Notes: a model not told the origin generated them from the sequence alone. Positions 49,332 to 58,968 are shown, counted from the first letter of the stretch. The stretch is 64,000 nt of DNA from Duganella sp. OV510 (GCF_900100205.1 NZ_FNEQ01000008.1:1-64000); one strand, 5' to 3'. Numbers and translations are program-made.

Positions 49332-51488
49332 ATGTTACGTCGTTGCCCTCGCACGTCCCTGCCACTTACCGCCATCATGTTTGCCGTCAGCCTGCTGGCG
49401 CATGCCGAAGAAGATGACAAGCTGATGCCAACCGTGGAAGTTGTCGGCGCCGCCGACAATTCCTTCGCCGCCAAAAAAGCCAGCGTTTTCAAAGGCGTCG
49501 ATTCGATCCGCGATATTCCGCAGCCGGTCACCGTGCTGACGCGCCAATTCCTTGATGACCGCCTGCTGCCCGATCTGCATGATGTGATGAAGAACACGCC
49601 GGGCGTCACTGTCGACTACACCGACAGCGAACGCGTAGGTTACTACTCGCGCGGCTTTTCGATCGATGCGCTGCAAATTGACGGCTTCACCATGAATCAG
49701 GGCGGGTCGATCTTCGTGCAGCCGGATACGGCGGTGCTGGAGCGCGTCGAGATCCTGCGCGGCGCCTCGGGCATGCTGCGCGGTTCCGGTAATCCGTCGG
49801 CGGCGGTCAACCTGGTGCGCAAGCGCCCGACCAAAACCTTCCAGGCCAACCTGAACCTGATCGCCGGCACCTGGGACCGCAAGCGTGGCGAGGCCGATAT
49901 CTCCGGCGCGCTGAACGAGGCTGGCACGCTGCGCGCCCGCGCGGTGGTGGTCAAGGATAAAAAGGAATTTTTCCAGCAGGCCCGTAACGAAGACCGCGAA
50001 GTGATGTACGGCGTAGTGGAAGCCGACCTGACGCCACGCACGCTGCTGACCGCAACGCTGCAGCATACCGACCTGGATTCCACCGGCGCCTGGGGCAACC
50101 TGCCACCCAACTTCGACGGCACCTCGCTGAACATGCCGATCGATACCTATCTGGGTGCGACGTGGAACCGCTGGAACCGTTATAACGACCAGGCCTCGCT
50201 GGAGCTGGAACATCGTTTTGACAACGACTGGAGCGTCAAGCTGGGTGCCGCCTGGACCGGCCTGCACATGAAGCCGTGGGGCTTCAAACAGACCTCGTTC
50301 TCGCGCACCAGCACCACCAATCCCTACCTGGTCAACGTCAGCGTATCGGCTTATTCCGGCGACACCAGCAACCAGCGCGTGCTGAGCGCCACCGCCAATG
50401 GCCCGTTCCAGCTGTTCGGCCGCAAGCACGAGGCGACCTTTGGCGTCGAGTCGCAGGAAGTGGACACCATCGGCACCTCGGGCTACTTCGGCCTGGGCGT
50501 GATGACCAACGTCGACATCCGTAGCTGGAATCCGTACACCGTGGCGGAACCGGAAGTTGGCCCCGGCTCGGGCACAGCTTACGCGGCGGCAGGCAACAAG
50601 ACGCACCAGCAGGGCGCCTATGCCACCACGCGCCTGTCGTTGGCCGATCCGCTGAACGTGTTGCTGGGCGCGCGCCTGAGCTGGTGGGACTATCAGGTGC
50701 CCGGCGCGCCGGCCAGCAGTTACAAGGTGACGCGTGAAGTGACGCCATTCGCTGGCGTCACCTACGACATCACCAGGCAAATCAACGCCTATGCCAGCTA
50801 CACCGAGATCTTCACGCCGCAGAACTACAAGGACACCAGCGGCGCCATCATCGCGCCGGTGCGTGGCGAAGACTATGAGGCCGGCTTCAAGGGCGAGTTC
50901 TTTGGCGGCGCGCTGACCGCGTCGCTGTCGGCCTTCCGCATCAATAACAACGGCAAGGCGGCACTGGACACCAGCACGCCGAATCCGTGCATGCCGTACT
51001 ACCCGACCAGCTATTGCTATACCACCGGTGGCAAGCAGCGCAGTGAGGGTTTTGAGGCGGAGATCAGCGGCGAAGTGCTGCCAGGCTTGCAGCTGACCGG
51101 CGGCTACACCAATACGCGGACCAAGTACCTGAGCGACAGCAGCGCCGCCAATGTCGGCCAGCCGCTGCGCAGCATCGATCCGCGCCACCTGTTCCGGGTG
51201 TTTGCGACCTACCGGCCGGACGGTGCGCTGCAAGGCCTGAGTATCGGCGGCGGCGTGCAGGCGCAAAGCGAAACCTTTGTGAAGTCGGGCGCGGTAACGG
51301 CGAGTCAGGGCGGCTACAGCATCGTCAACGCGATGATCGGCTACCGCTTCAACAAGACTTATGCGTTGCAGGCTAACGTCAACAACCTGTTCGACAAGTT
51401 CTACTTCGCGAAGTATGCGGCCACCGGCTTTGGCAACTACTACGGCGATCCGCGCAACGTGCAAGTGTCGCTGCGCGTCACGCTGTAA
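49332..51488 (+). CDS. TonB-dependent siderophore receptor
   Basis: This 718-residue receptor has a signal peptide (MFAVSLLAHAE), a plug with DSIRDIPQPVTVLTRQFLDD, YYSRGFSIDALQIDGFTMNQ and VEILRGASGMLRGSGNPSAA, and the barrel ending VQVSLRVTL. The plug signatures fit FhuE/FpvA-type hydroxamate or mixed-type siderophore receptors. It lacks an N-terminal signalling (STN) domain, in contrast to the receptor at 58969. It is the fourth gene of the Fur-controlled operon, with a CAAGGAACCCTTACG leader. Confidence 0.9.
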   Translation: MLRRCPRTSLPLTAIMFAVSLLAHAEEDDKLMPTVEVVGAADNSFAAKKASVFKGVDSIRDIPQPVTVLTRQFLDDRLLPDLHDVMKNTPGVTVDYTDSERVGYYSRGFSIDALQIDGFTMNQGGSIFVQPDTAVLERVEILRGASGMLRGSGNPSAAVNLVRKRPTKTFQANLNLIAGTWDRKRGEADISGALNEAGTLRARAVVVKDKKEFFQQARNEDREVMYGVVEADLTPRTLLTATLQHTDLDSTGAWGNLPPNFDGTSLNMPIDTYLGATWNRWNRYNDQASLELEHRFDNDWSVKLGAAWTGLHMKPWGFKQTSFSRTSTTNPYLVNVSVSAYSGDTSNQRVLSATANGPFQLFGRKHEATFGVESQEVDTIGTSGYFGLGVMTNVDIRSWNPYTVAEPEVGPGSGTAYAAAGNKTHQQGAYATTRLSLADPLNVLLGARLSWWDYQVPGAPASSYKVTREVTPFAGVTYDITRQINAYASYTEIFTPQNYKDTSGAIIAPVRGEDYEAGFKGEFFGGALTASLSAFRINNNGKAALDTSTPNPCMPYYPTSYCYTTGGKQRSEGFEAEISGEVLPGLQLTGGYTNTRTKYLSDSSAANVGQPLRSIDPRHLFRVFATYRPDGALQGLSIGGGVQAQSETFVKSGAVTASQGGYSIVNAMIGYRFNKTYALQANVNNLFDKFYFAKYAATGFGNYYGDPRNVQVSLRVTL

Positions 51489-52766
51489 TTACTTCGCCAG
51501 CGGGGCGTCCAGGCCGCGCACGCCGACCAGCCCAAGCACCGTCAACATGGCGTTTTGCGGGCCGGTGTGAGCATTCTGCGGCGCCCACCATTCCAGTTTT
51601 TCCGAATGGTAGCCGCCGGAAGTGCCGCCACCGGACATGGTAACCGCCGGAACGCCAAGGCTCATCGGCAGGTTGGCGTCGGTCGAATGCGCGGCGTCCA
51701 GCAGCGCCGGGCGGCCTTGTACCTTGGCTGCCGCCAGCGCGGTGCGGACGATTACGGCGTCTTCCGCCATCTTGCCAGCCGGGCGGTCGCCGATCAGCGC
51801 CACATCGGCGCTGATCGCCTTGCTGTTCCAACGCTGGTTGGTGTCATTCACACCTTGCTGAATGGCGTCCTTGATCTGCTGCTCAACCTTGGCCAGCAGC
51901 GCCGCGTCGGCGGAACGGATATCGATCAGCAGCGAGGCTTCGGCCGAGATGCTGTTGACCGATTGCCCGCCTTGAACCACACCCACATTGAACGTCACTT
52001 TAGGCTGCGCCGGGACGCGCACATCGTCGATGCGTGCGATCACGCGGCCGGCCGCATGCACCGCCGAAGGCAGGCCAAAGCTCTCGTAGCTGTGGCCACC
52101 CGGTCCGTGGATGGTCACCTTGAAGCGGCGGCTGCCGGCGCCCATGTAGGTTACCGGATCGCCATGTGTGCCAAGTGCCGGCTCCAGGCCGACAAAAGCC
52201 TTGATGTCCTTGCGCTGCCTGAACAGATGCTTGACGCCTTTCAGGTCGCCCAATCCTTCCTCGCCGACATTGGCGACAAACAGCACGTCGCCCTCGGTCT
52301 GCACCTTGGCGTCGCTGAGCGCCTGGGCGATGGCCAGCATCGCGGCCAGCGAACGGCCGTTGTCGGCGATGCCTGGCGCGTACAGCCGGCCGTCCTTTTC
52401 GCGCACGGTGAGATCGGTGGCGGCCGGGTAGACGGTGTCCAGGTGCGCGGCCAGCACCACGGTAGGGCCTTTGCCGCTGCCGCGCCAGAAGCCCAGCACA
52501 TTGCCTGCTTCATCGATGTGCACGTCGGCCAGGCCTGCCGCTTTCAGGCGCTGTTCGTAGTCGCGGGCGCGCGCAGCCTCGGCAAACGTTGGCGCCGGGA
52601 TGGCGTTAATCGCCAGCATATTCTTCTGCGTCAGCGGCTCGTTCTTTTCAATGTAGGCCAGTGCCTGTTTGACGGCCGGCTGCGCGGCGATGCGCGCCAG
52701 GGCTTGTTCTTGCGCCTGTGCCGGCAGGGCGGCTGCGATGGCGAGGCAGAGTAGCAGGTGTTTCAT
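51489..52766 (-). CDS. M20-family metallopeptidase, exported
   Basis: This 425-residue protein has a signal peptide (1-19, LPAQAQ) and the M20 di-zinc ligand set: VLAAHLDTVYP, GIADNGRSLAAML, VANVGEEGLGDL and GGTSGGYHSEKLE. A dimerisation domain with GPGGHSYESFG is present. It removes N-terminal or dipeptide residues, similar to PepT/CPG2 types. In the periplasm it may process peptides. It lies nine bases downstream of the histidine kinase. Confidence 0.85.
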   Translation of the reverse strand: MKHLLLCLAIAAALPAQAQEQALARIAAQPAVKQALAYIEKNEPLTQKNMLAINAIPAPTFAEAARARDYEQRLKAAGLADVHIDEAGNVLGFWRGSGKGPTVVLAAHLDTVYPAATDLTVREKDGRLYAPGIADNGRSLAAMLAIAQALSDAKVQTEGDVLFVANVGEEGLGDLKGVKHLFRQRKDIKAFVGLEPALGTHGDPVTYMGAGSRRFKVTIHGPGGHSYESFGLPSAVHAAGRVIARIDDVRVPAQPKVTFNVGVVQGGQSVNSISAEASLLIDIRSADAALLAKVEQQIKDAIQQGVNDTNQRWNSKAISADVALIGDRPAGKMAEDAVIVRTALAAAKVQGRPALLDAAHSTDANLPMSLGVPAVTMSGGGTSGGYHSEKLEWWAPQNAHTGPQNAMLTVLGLVGVRGLDAPLAK

Positions 52767-52775
52767 GAAGCTCCG

Positions 52776-54980
52776 TCAGGGAAGCCGGGCGATCAGCGCC
52801 AGCAGCGCGTCGACATCGACTGGTTTAACAAAATAGTGGTCAAAGCCCGCCGCCGTGGCCTGGTCACGATCCTCGCGGCGGCCGTAGCCGGTTACCGCCA
52901 CCAGCGTGGCGTGGGCGGTGTGCGGCAAGGCTCGCAAGCCGCGTGCCAGGTCGTAACCGCTGATGTCGGGCAGGCCGATATCGAGCAGGCACAGTTCCGG
53001 CGATCTGGCCTGGGCGATCTCCAGCGCCGCCAGCGCGGTATGCGCCACGCTGACGTGGTGGCCGCCGGCCTCCAGCAAAAGCTGCAGCGTTTGCGCGGCG
53101 TCGATATTATCGTCAACCACCAGCACGCGCAACTTGCGCGCCGGCGCGGCGGTGTGGCCGGGCAGGACGGCGGCCGGCTGCTGATGCGTGGCGGGCAGGA
53201 TGATGGTGAAGGTGCTGCCCTGCTGCTCGCCTTCGCTGTCGGCTGCCACCGCACCGCCGTGCAGCTCCACCAGCGACTTGACCAGCGCCAGTCCCAGCCC
53301 CAGGCCGCCTTGCGAGCGATCCGGATTGCGATCCGCCTGCGCGAACAGTTCAAACACGCGGCTGCGTAACTCCGGCGACATGCCGATGCCGTTGTCGCTG
53401 ACGATCAGCTTGACGTTGCTGCCTTCAGCACGCGCGGTCAGCCTGATGGCGCCGCCGTCCGGTGTGTATTTGGCGGCGTTGTTCAGCACATTGGCCAGCA
53501 CCTGCACCAGCCGCTTATGGTCGCCAGTCACCATCAGCGGCGTTTCTGCCAGCACCACTTCAAGCCGGTGCTGGCGCGATTTGAGCAGCGGATCAACCTG
53601 TTCGATGGCGTCGGCGACGATCCTGCTCACGTCCAGCGGCACCCGCATCAGCGTGACCAGGCCGCGCGTGACGCGGGAAACATCCAGCAGGTCATCGACC
53701 AGTCGCGTCATGTGGTGCACCTGGCGCACGATGATGCTGGCGGTGCGCTGCACGGCGGCGTCACTGGCATGGCCGCTTTGCAGCAGCTGCGCGCCGGCGC
53801 TGATCGGCGCCAGCGGGTTGCGCAGCTCATGTGCCAGCATGGCGAGAAATTCGTCCTTGCGGCGGTCGGCTTCGCGCAACTGCTGTTCGGCGCGCAGGTG
53901 TTGCAGTTCCTTTTCCTGTAGGGAGGCGGCCATGGCGTCGAGTGCGCGCGCCAGTTCGCTGATTTCCTCCTTGCCGTAGCTGATGCCGCTGCGCGCTTCC
54001 AGCGTGCCGGAGGCGATGCTGTTGGCGGTGCTGGCCAGCCGTTTCACACGACGCAGCACCAGCACGTCGCCGACAAACCAGGCGGCCAGCACGGCCAGGC
54101 CAATGGTGGCAGCCAGCGCCAGGAAGTCCAGCATCTGGTCGTTGCGCGCGTTGGCGGTGATGTCGTCCGCCGGTATGCCGATCGTTAGCGTATAGTCGGA
54201 CAGGCCATTGGTGCCGACCCGCGCAAAGCGGTGCAGCCGTTCGACGCCGTCCGGCCCCGTCAGCAGCACCGGCTTGCCTGGTTCGGCGGCCATGGCCAGT
54301 CGCATCTCGGGCCATACCGGCTTGCCGAACCACTGCTCCGGATTGGGCTTGCGCGAAATGATCTGGCCTTCGGAGTCGGCGGTCAGCAGCAGCGATCCTG
54401 GCGGCAGCTTGATGTCGGCGACAAAGCGATCCAGCTTGGTCAGGTCGAGCGCGGCGAATACCACGGCGCGCACCTTGTCTTCGTCATCCAGCACCGGATA
54501 GGTCAGATTGACGGTGTGCTTCTGGATCACGCGGCCGAAGATGTAGCCGCCGGCGACAAAGCGCTTCAGGTGCACGGCGCGGCGGAAGTGCGCGCGGTCG
54601 GCCAGATTGACCGGCGCCTTCGACGGCACGGCGCTGCAGGTGACATCGCCATTCAACTGAATCAGCCCGAGGTTGACGTAGTCCGGATTCTGCCGCTGTA
54701 TCCGCGCCAGCAGGCGGCTGCATTGCGACTGGTCGCCCATCAGGTCGGGAATGCTGGCCAGGTCGCGCAGCAACTGGCGCGCGCCGGCGATCGACTGCGC
54801 CTCGTTGGCGGCGGCCAGGTTGGTCAGGCGTTGCAGATTGTCTTCCGCCACCTCGACCGCGTGCGCGCGTTCGCGGGCGCCGTTAATCATGGTCATGATG
54901 GCGCTGGGTGCGATCGCCAGCATCACCAGCAGTATCAGGCGGCTGCGCAGGCTGTTCAGCTGGAGGAGCAGGAAGGCCAC
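52776..54980 (-). CDS. Hybrid histidine kinase with receiver domain
   Basis: From a GTG at 54980 the product has 734 residues; the frame is open further upstream but there it overlaps the aminotransferase. In order: a membrane helix (LILLVMLAIAPSAIMTMI), a dCACHE-like periplasmic sensor (about 45-300), a second helix with HAMP, HisKA (MLAHELRNPLAPISAGAQLL, phospho-His), HATPase (IGMSPELRSRVFELFAQAD, GGLGLGLALVKSLVEL) and a receiver with LCLLDIGLPDISGYDL (phospho-Asp) and YFVKPVD. No separate response regulator gene is adjacent. The signal is unknown. Confidence 0.85.
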   Translation of the reverse strand: MAFLLLQLNSLRSRLILLVMLAIAPSAIMTMINGARERAHAVEVAEDNLQRLTNLAAANEAQSIAGARQLLRDLASIPDLMGDQSQCSRLLARIQRQNPDYVNLGLIQLNGDVTCSAVPSKAPVNLADRAHFRRAVHLKRFVAGGYIFGRVIQKHTVNLTYPVLDDEDKVRAVVFAALDLTKLDRFVADIKLPPGSLLLTADSEGQIISRKPNPEQWFGKPVWPEMRLAMAAEPGKPVLLTGPDGVERLHRFARVGTNGLSDYTLTIGIPADDITANARNDQMLDFLALAATIGLAVLAAWFVGDVLVLRRVKRLASTANSIASGTLEARSGISYGKEEISELARALDAMAASLQEKELQHLRAEQQLREADRRKDEFLAMLAHELRNPLAPISAGAQLLQSGHASDAAVQRTASIIVRQVHHMTRLVDDLLDVSRVTRGLVTLMRVPLDVSRIVADAIEQVDPLLKSRQHRLEVVLAETPLMVTGDHKRLVQVLANVLNNAAKYTPDGGAIRLTARAEGSNVKLIVSDNGIGMSPELRSRVFELFAQADRNPDRSQGGLGLGLALVKSLVELHGGAVAADSEGEQQGSTFTIILPATHQQPAAVLPGHTAAPARKLRVLVVDDNIDAAQTLQLLLEAGGHHVSVAHTALAALEIAQARSPELCLLDIGLPDISGYDLARGLRALPHTAHATLVAVTGYGRREDRDQATAAGFDHYFVKPVDVDALLALIARLP

Positions 54981-54985
54981 GGCGT

Positions 54986-56140
54986 CTATCGGGTAGCGTG
55001 GTACATGGCGTTGCCGAAGCCGATGATGGCTTGCACGCCACGGCGCAAGGTAGCGATATCGTCTGAAATATAGCCGATGCGGATGTAGCCGGGCACGCCC
55101 AGCGCATCGCCCGGCATGACAGCAACGGCGCATTCGGCCAGCAGCTTTTCGCTGAAGTCCGCCGTGTCCATCGTCAGCGGCGAGACGTCGGCCCACAGGT
55201 AAGGTCCGGAAGCCGGACAGCGCATGCTCAGCCACGGCAGGCCGTGCACAAGGTCCAGCACCAGGTCGCGGCGCTGGCGGTAGTCGGCCATCATGGCGCG
55301 CGGTTCGCCGGATTCGAAGGCTGCTGCCATGGCCAGCTGCATCAGCATCGGCACGGCGGCGGTGATCGGGCCTTGCAGCGTTTCCATCGCTGTGACCAGC
55401 TGCGCGGGCGCCACCGCGAAGCCGGCGCGCCAGCCCATCATGGCGTAGCTTTGCGAGGTCGAGAACAGCGTGACGATGCCCAGTTCACGCCAGTCCGCCC
55501 GCGCTGCAAGGCTGGTGTGGACGCCGTCGAAGATCAGCTTTTCGTAGCTCTCGTCGACGATGGCGCGGGTGTCGGTGCGTTTCAGCCAGCCGGCGATGCG
55601 GTCCAGTTCCGCCTCGCTGAGCACCGCGCCAGTCGGATTGTGCGGATTGTTGATGATGAGGATGCGCGCTGGCGGCAGGCTGTCCAGCACCTGATCGGTG
55701 ATTTCGGCCGGCAGGTCAAGCAGCACCGGCTCCAGTTCCAGCAGCTTGCAGGTAGCCACATAGGCGGGCCAGTGCGGTTTGAAGATGATGACCGCGTCGC
55801 CCGGATCGGCCATTACGTACAGCGCCTGATACAAGGCCTGCTTGCAGCCGTTGGTCACCAGGATCTCGGCAGGCGTGGCGGGAATGCGGTTGTCGTTGAC
55901 TACCTTGGAGGCCAGCCGGGCGCGGACTTGCGCGTCGCCGCCGACGGCGGTGTAGGGCAGGGAGGGCAGCCGCAGGCCTTGCTGCACCGCGTCCAGCACC
56001 ATGTCCGGCGCCTGAAAATGCGAGATGGCGATGGAAAAATCGATGATCTGTTGGCCGCCTTCCTTCATGGCTTCCACGCGCCCGTGCATGGCGGTCGTGG
56101 CCAGCGGTCTGGAACGTGCAATGCGGCGCGAGAGGTGCAT
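54986..56140 (-). CDS. Class I/II aminotransferase-fold protein lacking the PLP lysine
   Basis: This 384-residue protein has the aspartate-aminotransferase fold-type I pattern: VTNGCKQALYQALYV, the INNPHNPTGAVL motif, the Asp/Tyr of AIVDESYEKLIFDG, and YIRIGYISDD near the end with the carboxylate-binding Arg. The PLP site reads FSTSQSYAMMGWRAG, where S-K-(S/T)-Y/F is expected; Gln (codon CAA) replaces the Schiff-base Lys. A normal transamination is therefore doubtful. It may be an inactive or altered enzyme, or the base may be a sequencing error (AAA to CAA). It precedes the kinase by five bases. Confidence 0.85.
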   Translation of the reverse strand: MHLSRRIARSRPLATTAMHGRVEAMKEGGQQIIDFSIAISHFQAPDMVLDAVQQGLRLPSLPYTAVGGDAQVRARLASKVVNDNRIPATPAEILVTNGCKQALYQALYVMADPGDAVIIFKPHWPAYVATCKLLELEPVLLDLPAEITDQVLDSLPPARILIINNPHNPTGAVLSEAELDRIAGWLKRTDTRAIVDESYEKLIFDGVHTSLAARADWRELGIVTLFSTSQSYAMMGWRAGFAVAPAQLVTAMETLQGPITAAVPMLMQLAMAAAFESGEPRAMMADYRQRRDLVLDLVHGLPWLSMRCPASGPYLWADVSPLTMDTADFSEKLLAECAVAVMPGDALGVPGYIRIGYISDDIATLRRGVQAIIGFGNAMYHATR

Positions 56141-56268
56141 ATTGATTCTCTTTTGGAAATATTTATTCTACTTCAATCGGCCCTGCAAGTGAGAGGGAGA
56201 TTTGGCAATCGTGCGCGAAGGTCTGGTATGCTTACGCCCTTATTTAATTCGGTATGTATGAGGAATTG

Positions 56269-57426
56269 ATGCAATTAATAACAAAAACAGCTTGCCGCGC
56301 CGTGGCGCTGGCCTTTGTCGGCACGATGGCTGCCGCACACGCACAGGACACCATCAAGATCGGCCACGTCGCCGCAACATCCAGCGCCATCGCCCACCTG
56401 GGCAAGGATAATGAAAACGGCGCGCGCATGGCGGTGGATGAGCTGAACGCCAGGGGCCTGATCATCGGCGGCAAAAAATACAAGATCGCGCTGTTGGCGG
56501 AGGACGATGCCGGCGATCCGAAGCAAGCCACCACCGCCGCGCAGAAGCTGGCGGACGCCAAGGTGGTGGGCGTGGTCGGCCACCAGACTTCCGGCACCAC
56601 CATTCCAGCCTCGCGCATTTACTATGACGCTGGCATTCCGCAGATTACGCCATCGGCCACCTCGCCGCAGTACACGCGCCAGCGCTACAACACCACCTTC
56701 CGCAACATCGCCAACGATGAGCAGCTTGGCCCGGCCCTTGCGCGCTATGCGATGCAAACCTTGCAGGCCAAGCGCATCGCCGTGGTGGACGACCGCACCG
56801 CGTACGGCAAGGGCCTGGCCGACGAATTCGCCAAGACCGTCAAGCGCACCGGCGCGGCCAGCGGTAGCAGCGTGGTATCGACCCAGTACACCAACGACAA
56901 GGCCACTGACCTGATGGCCATCCTGACCGCGATCAAGGCGACCAAGCCGGACATGATTTTCTTCGGCGGCATGGATGCGGTGGCGGCGCCGATGCTGCGG
57001 CAGATGAAGCAGCTGGGTATCCCCGTCAAGTTCATGGGCGGCGATGGCATGTGCTCGGACTCGGTGCCGCGCCTGGCCGGTGAAGGCATGAACGACGGCC
57101 AGGTGATCTGCGCCGAAGCGGGCGGTATCGAGCCGGCGCAGGAAAAGGGCATGGCAGATTTCCGCGCGGCGTACAAGAAGCGCTTTGGCGTCGAGGTGCA
57201 GACCTATGCGGCGTATTCATATGATGCGCTGATGACGCTGGTGGACGCGATGCAGCAGGCGGGTTCGCCGGAACCGGCCAAGTATCTGCCGTTCCTGGCC
57301 AGGATCAAGCACAAGGGCATCACCGGCACCACCTCGTTTGACGCGCGCGGTGATGTGCAGGATGGCGCCATCACCATCCACACCTTCAAGGGCGGCAAGC
57401 GCCAGAAGCTGGCTGTAATCAAATAA
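56269..57426 (+). CDS. Branched-chain-amino-acid-type substrate-binding protein
   Basis: From the ATG at 56269 (GAGGAATTG upstream) the product has 385 residues and a signal peptide (to AHA). The LivJ/LivK-type fold shows TIKIGHVAATSSAIAHLGKD, NGARMAVDELNARG, GVVGHQTSGTTIPAS and FRNIANDEQLGPALARYA. It binds an amino acid or amide in the periplasm. No permease or ATPase genes are adjacent, so it is an orphan or works with a remote transporter. A hairpin follows. Confidence 0.9.
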   Translation: MQLITKTACRAVALAFVGTMAAAHAQDTIKIGHVAATSSAIAHLGKDNENGARMAVDELNARGLIIGGKKYKIALLAEDDAGDPKQATTAAQKLADAKVVGVVGHQTSGTTIPASRIYYDAGIPQITPSATSPQYTRQRYNTTFRNIANDEQLGPALARYAMQTLQAKRIAVVDDRTAYGKGLADEFAKTVKRTGAASGSSVVSTQYTNDKATDLMAILTAIKATKPDMIFFGGMDAVAAPMLRQMKQLGIPVKFMGGDGMCSDSVPRLAGEGMNDGQVICAEAGGIEPAQEKGMADFRAAYKKRFGVEVQTYAAYSYDALMTLVDAMQQAGSPEPAKYLPFLARIKHKGITGTTSFDARGDVQDGAITIHTFKGGKRQKLAVIK

Positions 57427-57440
57427 GCCCTATCCAAAGA

Positions 57441-57465
57441 CAGGCTGCCGCAGATTGGCAGCCTG
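57441..57465 (+). terminator. Hairpin after the binding-protein gene
   Basis: CAGGCTGCC and GGCAGCCTG form a perfect 9-bp stem with a 7-base loop. No T run follows, so it is a weak or Rho-dependent terminator or an mRNA-stabilising end. Confidence 0.5.
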
Positions 57466-57482
57466 CTACGGTTTGTGTAATA

Positions 57483-57502
57483 ATAGGAATGATTCTTATT
57501 CC
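57483..57502. promoter_or_regulatory. Fur-box-like site before the FecI-type gene
   Basis: ATAGGAATGATTCTTATTCC contains GGAATGATTCTTATTCC, which has the imperfect dyad of Fur sites, and lies 15 bases before the sigma-factor start. Confidence 0.6.
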
Positions 57503-57516
57503 TTGCTAACCCGACT

Positions 57517-58023
57517 GTGTCCACTCTTGTGCCTTCCCATCATGACGCCGGCTCGCTGTACAGCAGCCATCATGGCTGGCTGCACAACTGGCTGTGGCGC
57601 AAACTCGGCTGCCGCGACGGCGCGGCCGATATCGCCCATGACACCTTCGTGCGCGTGCTTGATGCCGGCACGCTCGACGCCCTGCGCGAACCGCGCGCCT
57701 ACCTGAGCACCATCGCCAACGGCCTGCTGGTCAACCACTGGCGCCGCCTGACGCTGGAACGCGCCTACCTGGACGCGCTGGCGCAGCAGGAGGAATCGCT
57801 GGCTTCGTCGCCGGAGGAGCGCGCGCTGGTGATCGAAGCGCTGGTGCAGGTCGATGCGATGCTCGACAAGCTGTCACCGAAGGCGCGCGAAGCCTTCCTG
57901 CTGTCGCAGTTCGACGGCCTGACCTACAGCGCCATCGCGGCGCAGTTGCAGGTGTCCGAGCGCATGGTGAAAAAGTACATGGCGCAGGCAATGCTGCAAT
58001 GCCTGTTGATCGCCAATGGCTGA
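57517..58023 (+). CDS. FecI-type ECF sigma factor
   Basis: This 168-residue protein starts at a GTG (another GTG is four codons later). Region 2 shows WLHNWLWRKLGCRDGAADIA and HDTFVRVL; region 4 shows LSPKAREAFLLSQFDGLTYS, then IAAQLQVSERMVKKYM. It belongs to the iron-starvation sigma group. It overlaps the FecR-like gene by eight bases and directs transcription of the receptor gene. The Fur-like site suggests induction by low iron. Confidence 0.9.
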   Translation: MSTLVPSHHDAGSLYSSHHGWLHNWLWRKLGCRDGAADIAHDTFVRVLDAGTLDALREPRAYLSTIANGLLVNHWRRLTLERAYLDALAQQEESLASSPEERALVIEALVQVDAMLDKLSPKAREAFLLSQFDGLTYSAIAAQLQVSERMVKKYMAQAMLQCLLIANG

Positions 58024-58966
58024 ACCGGCAATCCTTGAATACAACGTGCTGGAACAGGCGGCTGAATGGTTCGCTGTCCTTGGCGCGCCCAACGCCAGCA
58101 TCGCGGAGCGCGAAGCCTGGCAGCGCTGGCTGGACGCCGCGCCCGCCCACCGCGAAGCGTGGCGTCGTGTCGAAGAAATCAACGCCCAGCTGCATGGCTT
58201 GCCCGGCGTGCCTGCGCGCGCAGCGCTGGCGGCAGCGCCGCGTCGTCGCCGTGCGGTGAAGGCGCTGCTGTTGCTATGCGCCGGCGGCGGCATGGCCGGC
58301 CTGGCGCTGCGGCGCGAGCAGGCCGGCGAGTATCTGGCAGCGCTGAATGCGCAGCATCGCAGCGGCATCGGCGAGATCGCCGCGCTGCCGCTGCCGGACC
58401 GCACGCTGGCCTGGCTGAATACCGACAGCGCCGCCGATGTCGCCTATGGCGAAGACCAGCGGCGCATCGTGCTGCGGCGTGGCGAAATCCTGCTGCACAG
58501 CGGTCACGATGGCCATCTGCCTGCGCGTCCGCTGGTGGTCGAGGTGCGTGGCGTGCGGCTGCGCGCTCTGGGCAAGCGTTTCGCGGTGCGCATGACGGAG
58601 CAGGGCACGCGGCTGGCGGTGTACCAGGGCGCGGTGGAAGTGGGTGGCCAGAGCGTGGTGCCGGCTGGTTCGCAGGTCGACATCATCGACGGCCGCCCCG
58701 GCGCGCTGACGCCGGCGCATGAGGACAGCAGCGCATGGTCGCGCAAGCTGTTGATTGCCACGCAGATGCGGCTGGAGAATTTCCTCGCGGAGCTGGCGCG
58801 CTACCGTCATGGCCATGTGAGTTGCGATCCATCGCTGGCCGATCTGCGGCTGGTGGGTAGCTATCCTTTGAACGACACCGACCAGGCGCTGCAAATGCTA
58901 CAGGCCGCGCTGCCGGTGCGCGTCGAGCGCACGCTGTCGTGGTGGGTGACTGTCAAACCGCGCTGA
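58016..58966 (+). CDS. FecR-type anti-sigma regulator
   Basis: This 316-residue protein has an N-terminal DUF4880 part (AAEWFAVLGAPNASIAEREA, WQRWLDAAPAHREAWRRV) facing the cytoplasm. One membrane helix follows near residue 82 (ALLLLCAGGGMAGLAL), then the FecR periplasmic domain (RIVLRRGEILLHSGHD, GTRLAVYQGAVEVG). It carries the signal from the ligand-bound receptor to the sigma factor. It lies between FecI and the receptor, two bases before the receptor ATG. Confidence 0.9.
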   Translation: MAEPAILEYNVLEQAAEWFAVLGAPNASIAEREAWQRWLDAAPAHREAWRRVEEINAQLHGLPGVPARAALAAAPRRRRAVKALLLLCAGGGMAGLALRREQAGEYLAALNAQHRSGIGEIAALPLPDRTLAWLNTDSAADVAYGEDQRRIVLRRGEILLHSGHDGHLPARPLVVEVRGVRLRALGKRFAVRMTEQGTRLAVYQGAVEVGGQSVVPAGSQVDIIDGRPGALTPAHEDSSAWSRKLLIATQMRLENFLAELARYRHGHVSCDPSLADLRLVGSYPLNDTDQALQMLQAALPVRVERTLSWWVTVKPR

Positions 58967-58968
58967 CC

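Noticed and set aside
49335-51464. A 709-codon minus-strand frame opposite the siderophore receptor
   Set aside because: It mirrors the receptor codon by codon, has no motif and has no ribosome binding site.
54981-55235. Longer N-terminus for the hybrid kinase
   Set aside because: It would overlap the aminotransferase by 250 bases and reads as an Arg-rich shadow before the membrane helix.
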